A DNA stretch of 64,000 bases, taken from contig JAVBPQ010000060.1 in NCBI GenBank assembly GCA_031549525.1, forward strand, positions 27,656-91,655, given 5' to 3'. The notes under the pieces were generated by a model that did not search any database, had not been told where the DNA came from, and worked only from the letters and a program-made list of their open reading frames with translations. Below, in pieces: positions 62,152 to 64,000 of the stretch. Position 1 is the stretch's first letter, and each line of letters opens with the position of its first letter. The position numbers were made by a program, and so were the translations under genes. The DNA is from WQUF01 sp031549525 (GTDB taxonomy: Bacteria; Bacillota; Clostridia; Clostridiales; Clostridiaceae).

Positions 62152-62624
62152 ACATCTACCCTCCTATATATTGAGTACTTTTAGGTAATTGTTAATTACC
62201 TAAACGGGTTTTATTTGTTCATTTATATACATTTTCTCTTCGCTAGGATAAAATAATACCAACACTTAATGATTTAACGGAAGAAAATTTGTGGCTAGTA
62301 AACTACTAAACTACTCATCATTTATAAGCTAATCTTGATCCATAACTTTTTTAAAATTTCTTTAAAGTATTGAAAATAGTGTGTTTACCAAGTAATTACT
62401 ACTTTTTAAAAACCCCCTATTTTCAAAGGTTTCATAATTTGTGGATCAAGTATAGCCTAAAAAAGGTAGGAGTATCCTTGTCACATTTTAGATGAATTCG
62501 CGAGGATCTATACTTAATAATAAAAGATTAATATTACCTTCTTATAGCCATTTTCTGTTTGTATGATAAATCTTTCATAGCATCATTATGAGGATTATAA
62601 TGAAAAAAATTTAAGAATAAGCTC
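62152..62624. other. Gene-free AT-rich stretch in the accessory region
   Basis: No credible coding frame. It holds a 10-bp perfect hairpin, TTAGGTAATT (62181-62190) with AATTACCTAA (62194-62203), and the 116-bp inverted-repeat element at 62335-62450. The remainder shows nothing. Confidence 0.5.
62335..62450. repeat. 116-bp element with imperfect terminal inverted repeats
   Basis: The ends read CTTGATCCATAA (62335-62346) and, inverted, CTTGATCCACAAA (62438-62450). An inner perfect pair TTGAAAATAG (62371-62380) / CTATTTTCAA (62417-62426) lies inside. This looks like a MITE or the collapsed ends of an insertion sequence. No clear target duplication is seen. Confidence 0.5.
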
Positions 62625-62774
62625 TTATTTTGATAACTTATCAAGTATTAGTATTGTACATGCAACAATTATTCCTCCTAAAAGCATAGCTCCTGTATAA
62701 GAAAACATATGATATGAAATAATAAAACTATCACCAGGAAAAAGAAATTGTAAAAACAATTGCAAAATAAACAT
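62625..62774 (-). CDS. Possible 49-aa membrane protein or gene fragment
   Basis: Minus-strand frame with two hydrophobic segments (LQLFLQFLFPGDSF and MLLGGIIVACTILILDKL). The open frame extends about 25 codons further upstream without a start codon and without a good ribosome binding site. It may be the tail of a decayed membrane-protein gene. Confidence 0.3.
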   Translation of the reverse strand: MFILQLFLQFLFPGDSFIISYHMFSYTGAMLLGGIIVACTILILDKLSK

Positions 62775-62857
62775 GTTAACCACATAAAATAGACAAAAGA
62801 TTTTTGTAATTAAAATTCTTAATCTAATTTTACCATAAAATCAACATTTTTTAAATT

Positions 62858-62979
62858 TCGCGCTCAAGGTGCACGCCGACGCTCTGTACAGCAATTTCGA
62901 TTATGAGCAGAGCATGGAGCAATACAACGACGGTATCCGCATGTTCTGCGGGTTCTTCGAGCAAATGCTGAAACCGTAA
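62858..62979 (+). pseudogene. TetR-family regulator, C-terminal fragment in GC-rich DNA
   Basis: The frame ending at the TAA at 62977 encodes VHADALYSNFDYEQSMEQYN and then a tail ending MLKP, typical of a TetR ligand-domain C-terminus. There is no start codon or HTH before it; upstream sequence switches abruptly to AT-rich DNA. The GC content is far above the host's. Confidence 0.6.
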
Positions 62980-62981
62980 GC

Positions 62982-63294
62982 GGGGAGGGATACAACGGAA
63001 CGTCGCTGAAAGAAATAGCCGAAACGCTCGGCGTCAGCCTGGCGGCGCTTTACAATCATTACAAAGCGAAAGAAGATATCCTGACCGCCATTTTTACCGA
63101 TTTCGAAGAGAGCTACACACGCCACCGCCCCACGCCCGGAACGATTCTATCCATCGCCGAGAACGAGTCGCTCGAGGCGGCGCTGGCCGCCATTTTCTAT
63201 CGCTTCGACGCGGGCGAGGAAACCGACAGGATGATGAAGGTCACGAAGATCGTGTTTTCGCTCAAATACGAGAATCCGTGCGCCGCCGGGCTGA
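62982..63294 (+). pseudogene. TetR-family regulator, N-terminal fragment lacking its start
   Basis: GEGYNGTSLKEIAETLGVSL plus NHYKAKEDIL is the TetR HTH, but the first ~20 residues and start codon are missing. The match ends near ENPCAA at ~63290, where phage-like sequence on the other strand takes over. It follows the C-terminal piece directly, so the gene order is permuted. Confidence 0.65.
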
Positions 63295-63787
63295 AGCTGC
63301 GCTTGGCGGCTTTAGCCACACCCTCGCAAGCGAACAGCGCCGAGATGAACGGCTCGTTCGCGTAGTTTATAATACCGCTTTCGGTGCTGGGGTTGTTCGC
63401 GACGACGAGGCTCGGGATGTTTCGGTCTCCGGCTGCCGTGCAGTTCTCGCGGATGATGCGGTAGAGGATTTGCTGGCTGTTTTCCGTTTCGCTGACGATG
63501 GGATTCAGGACGATGCGCTTGCCGATCCAGTTCGTCAGAAAACGGCCCTGCACCTCGATTTCGTCCATGCCGAATTCGTTCTTTCGAATGGATACATAGG
63601 AAATCTGCCCGACCTCGGCGTCGTCGCGTTTAGCGATGATCCGCTGTCCCTCAAGGAGTGCGATATGCTTTTCGCTGAACGGCAGCAGGAGCTTGAATTC
63701 GCCGTATGACCAGTAGCGCCGCGTCCAGATGAGCGATGTGATCTGGTCGATGACACCGAGGGCGTTCAGGTCGGCGTCGTAGATGGG
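63295..63787 (-). pseudogene. Phage tail protein (siphovirus Gp37-like) fragment
   Basis: On the minus strand, IYDADLNALGVIDQITSLIW, WSYGEFKLLLPFSEKH, VQGRFLTNWIGKRI and a segment ending NYANEPFISALF resemble the N-terminal part of Gp37-like siphovirus tail/baseplate proteins. A GTG at 63790 has no ribosome binding site and lies at the composition border. The downstream half is cut at ~63295. It is truncated at both ends and GC-rich. Confidence 0.55.
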
Positions 63788-63863
63788 CACTTATACATTT
63801 TGATAGCATAAATAACGAGAGGATAGCTATAAAATAATCCCCTCGAAACGATGGAGGAGCGTT

Positions 63864-64000
63864 ATGAACGGTTTAACAATTAAACGAATTGACGAGTCAA
63901 ACTATTTAGATTGCTTTAAATTAGAGCTTGCTGAGGGGCAGGATAAATTTGTATCACACCCTATACGGAGTCTTGCTCAAGCATATATTTATTATCATCA
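63864..64000 (+). CDS. GNAT-family acetyltransferase, 3' end outside window
   Basis: 45 residues are visible: MNGLTIKRIDESNYLDC then LELAEGQDKFVSHPIRSLAQ, the N-terminal pattern of GNAT acetyltransferases related to spermine/spermidine N-acetyltransferase (BltD-like). ATG preceded by GGAGG at six bases. Base composition returns toward, but is not quite, the host's. The acetyl-CoA site lies beyond the window, so the call is provisional. Confidence 0.6.
   Translation, partial: MNGLTIKRIDESNYLDCFKLELAEGQDKFVSHPIRSLAQAYIYYH

Noticed and set aside
62901..63125. Minus-strand frame over the TetR fragments
   Set aside because: The plus strand encodes clear TetR HTH and C-terminal sequence; this is a shadow.
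63278..63709. 143-residue plus-strand frame in the GC-rich patch
   Set aside because: It is opposite the phage tail-protein frame, which has the recognisable family pattern; GC-rich DNA yields long spurious frames.
1..64000. CRISPR array or cas genes
   Set aside because: No regularly spaced short repeats and no Cas-like proteins were seen. The only near-regular short repeats are the IolR-type 11-mers.

Overview
The window reads as the chromosome of a low-GC, endospore-forming, anaerobic Firmicute of Clostridium type. Evidence: strongly AT-rich DNA, AGGAGG-like ribosome binding sites with many TTG/GTG starts, a spoIIAA-spoIIAB-sigF operon followed by spoVAC-spoVAD-spoVAE, a Rex redox repressor, and many Fe-S/flavin/ThDP enzymes. 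No species can be named from sequence alone.

Layout. 1-4060: the end of a tightly overlapping shikimate operon (aroA cut by the window edge, aroC, chorismate mutase, aroE, aroK, aroQ). 4245-6614: a lipoprotein cyclophilin, a MerR-type coiled-coil protein, a structured-RNA candidate, rex and tRNA-Arg(TCG). 6845-13261: a polysaccharide export and synthesis locus (Wzm/Wzt ABC transporter, a methyltransferase-GT2-GT2 fusion, a WsaF-like glycosyltransferase), followed by 0.7 kb of hairpin-rich DNA without an intact gene. 13964-28996: mixed housekeeping and transport (MATE pump, dihydroxyacetone kinase dhaKLM, YjgB-like protein, RNase H, ylxM-ffh-rpsP-khpA, nitroreductase, aldo/keto reductase, NSS transporter with a tiny MetS subunit, TetR/GPH transporter, DUF697 GTPase). 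29049-33617: spermidine synthase and the forespore sigma-F and SpoVA genes. 33672-37528: pseudouridine catabolism (psuK-psuG), a TIM-barrel endonuclease-like protein, a flavin reductase-like protein, and hsp20 behind a CIRCE element.

37703-52340 is the most distinctive metabolic block: a myo-inositol (or related cyclitol/sugar) regulon. It has a LacI-type palindrome next to a perfect sigma-A promoter, a hydroxypyruvate-isomerase-like protein, an RbsA/RbsC-type ABC importer, a lipoprotein with two nearly identical tandem substrate-binding domains, iolG, a LacI regulator, iolE, an IolR-like DeoR regulator with tandem 11-mer operators, iolB, a transaldolase-family protein, iolD and iolA. The kinase IolC and aldolase IolJ are not in the window, and the transaldolase-like protein sits where they would be expected. 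A PucR-type regulator, an SDR dehydrogenase and an Old Yellow Enzyme-type flavoprotein follow (52495-56653), then a BmrCD-like heterodimeric ABC exporter on the minus strand.

61100-64000 is accessory and degraded. It holds a Tn3-family relic (frameshifted resolvase facing a transposase fragment with an internal stop), a 116-bp element with imperfect terminal inverted repeats, and an abruptly GC-rich patch (about 62858-63790) made of re-ordered TetR pieces and an inverted phage tail-protein fragment, before a partial GNAT acetyltransferase. This end is either a horizontal-transfer scrapyard or an assembly chimera.
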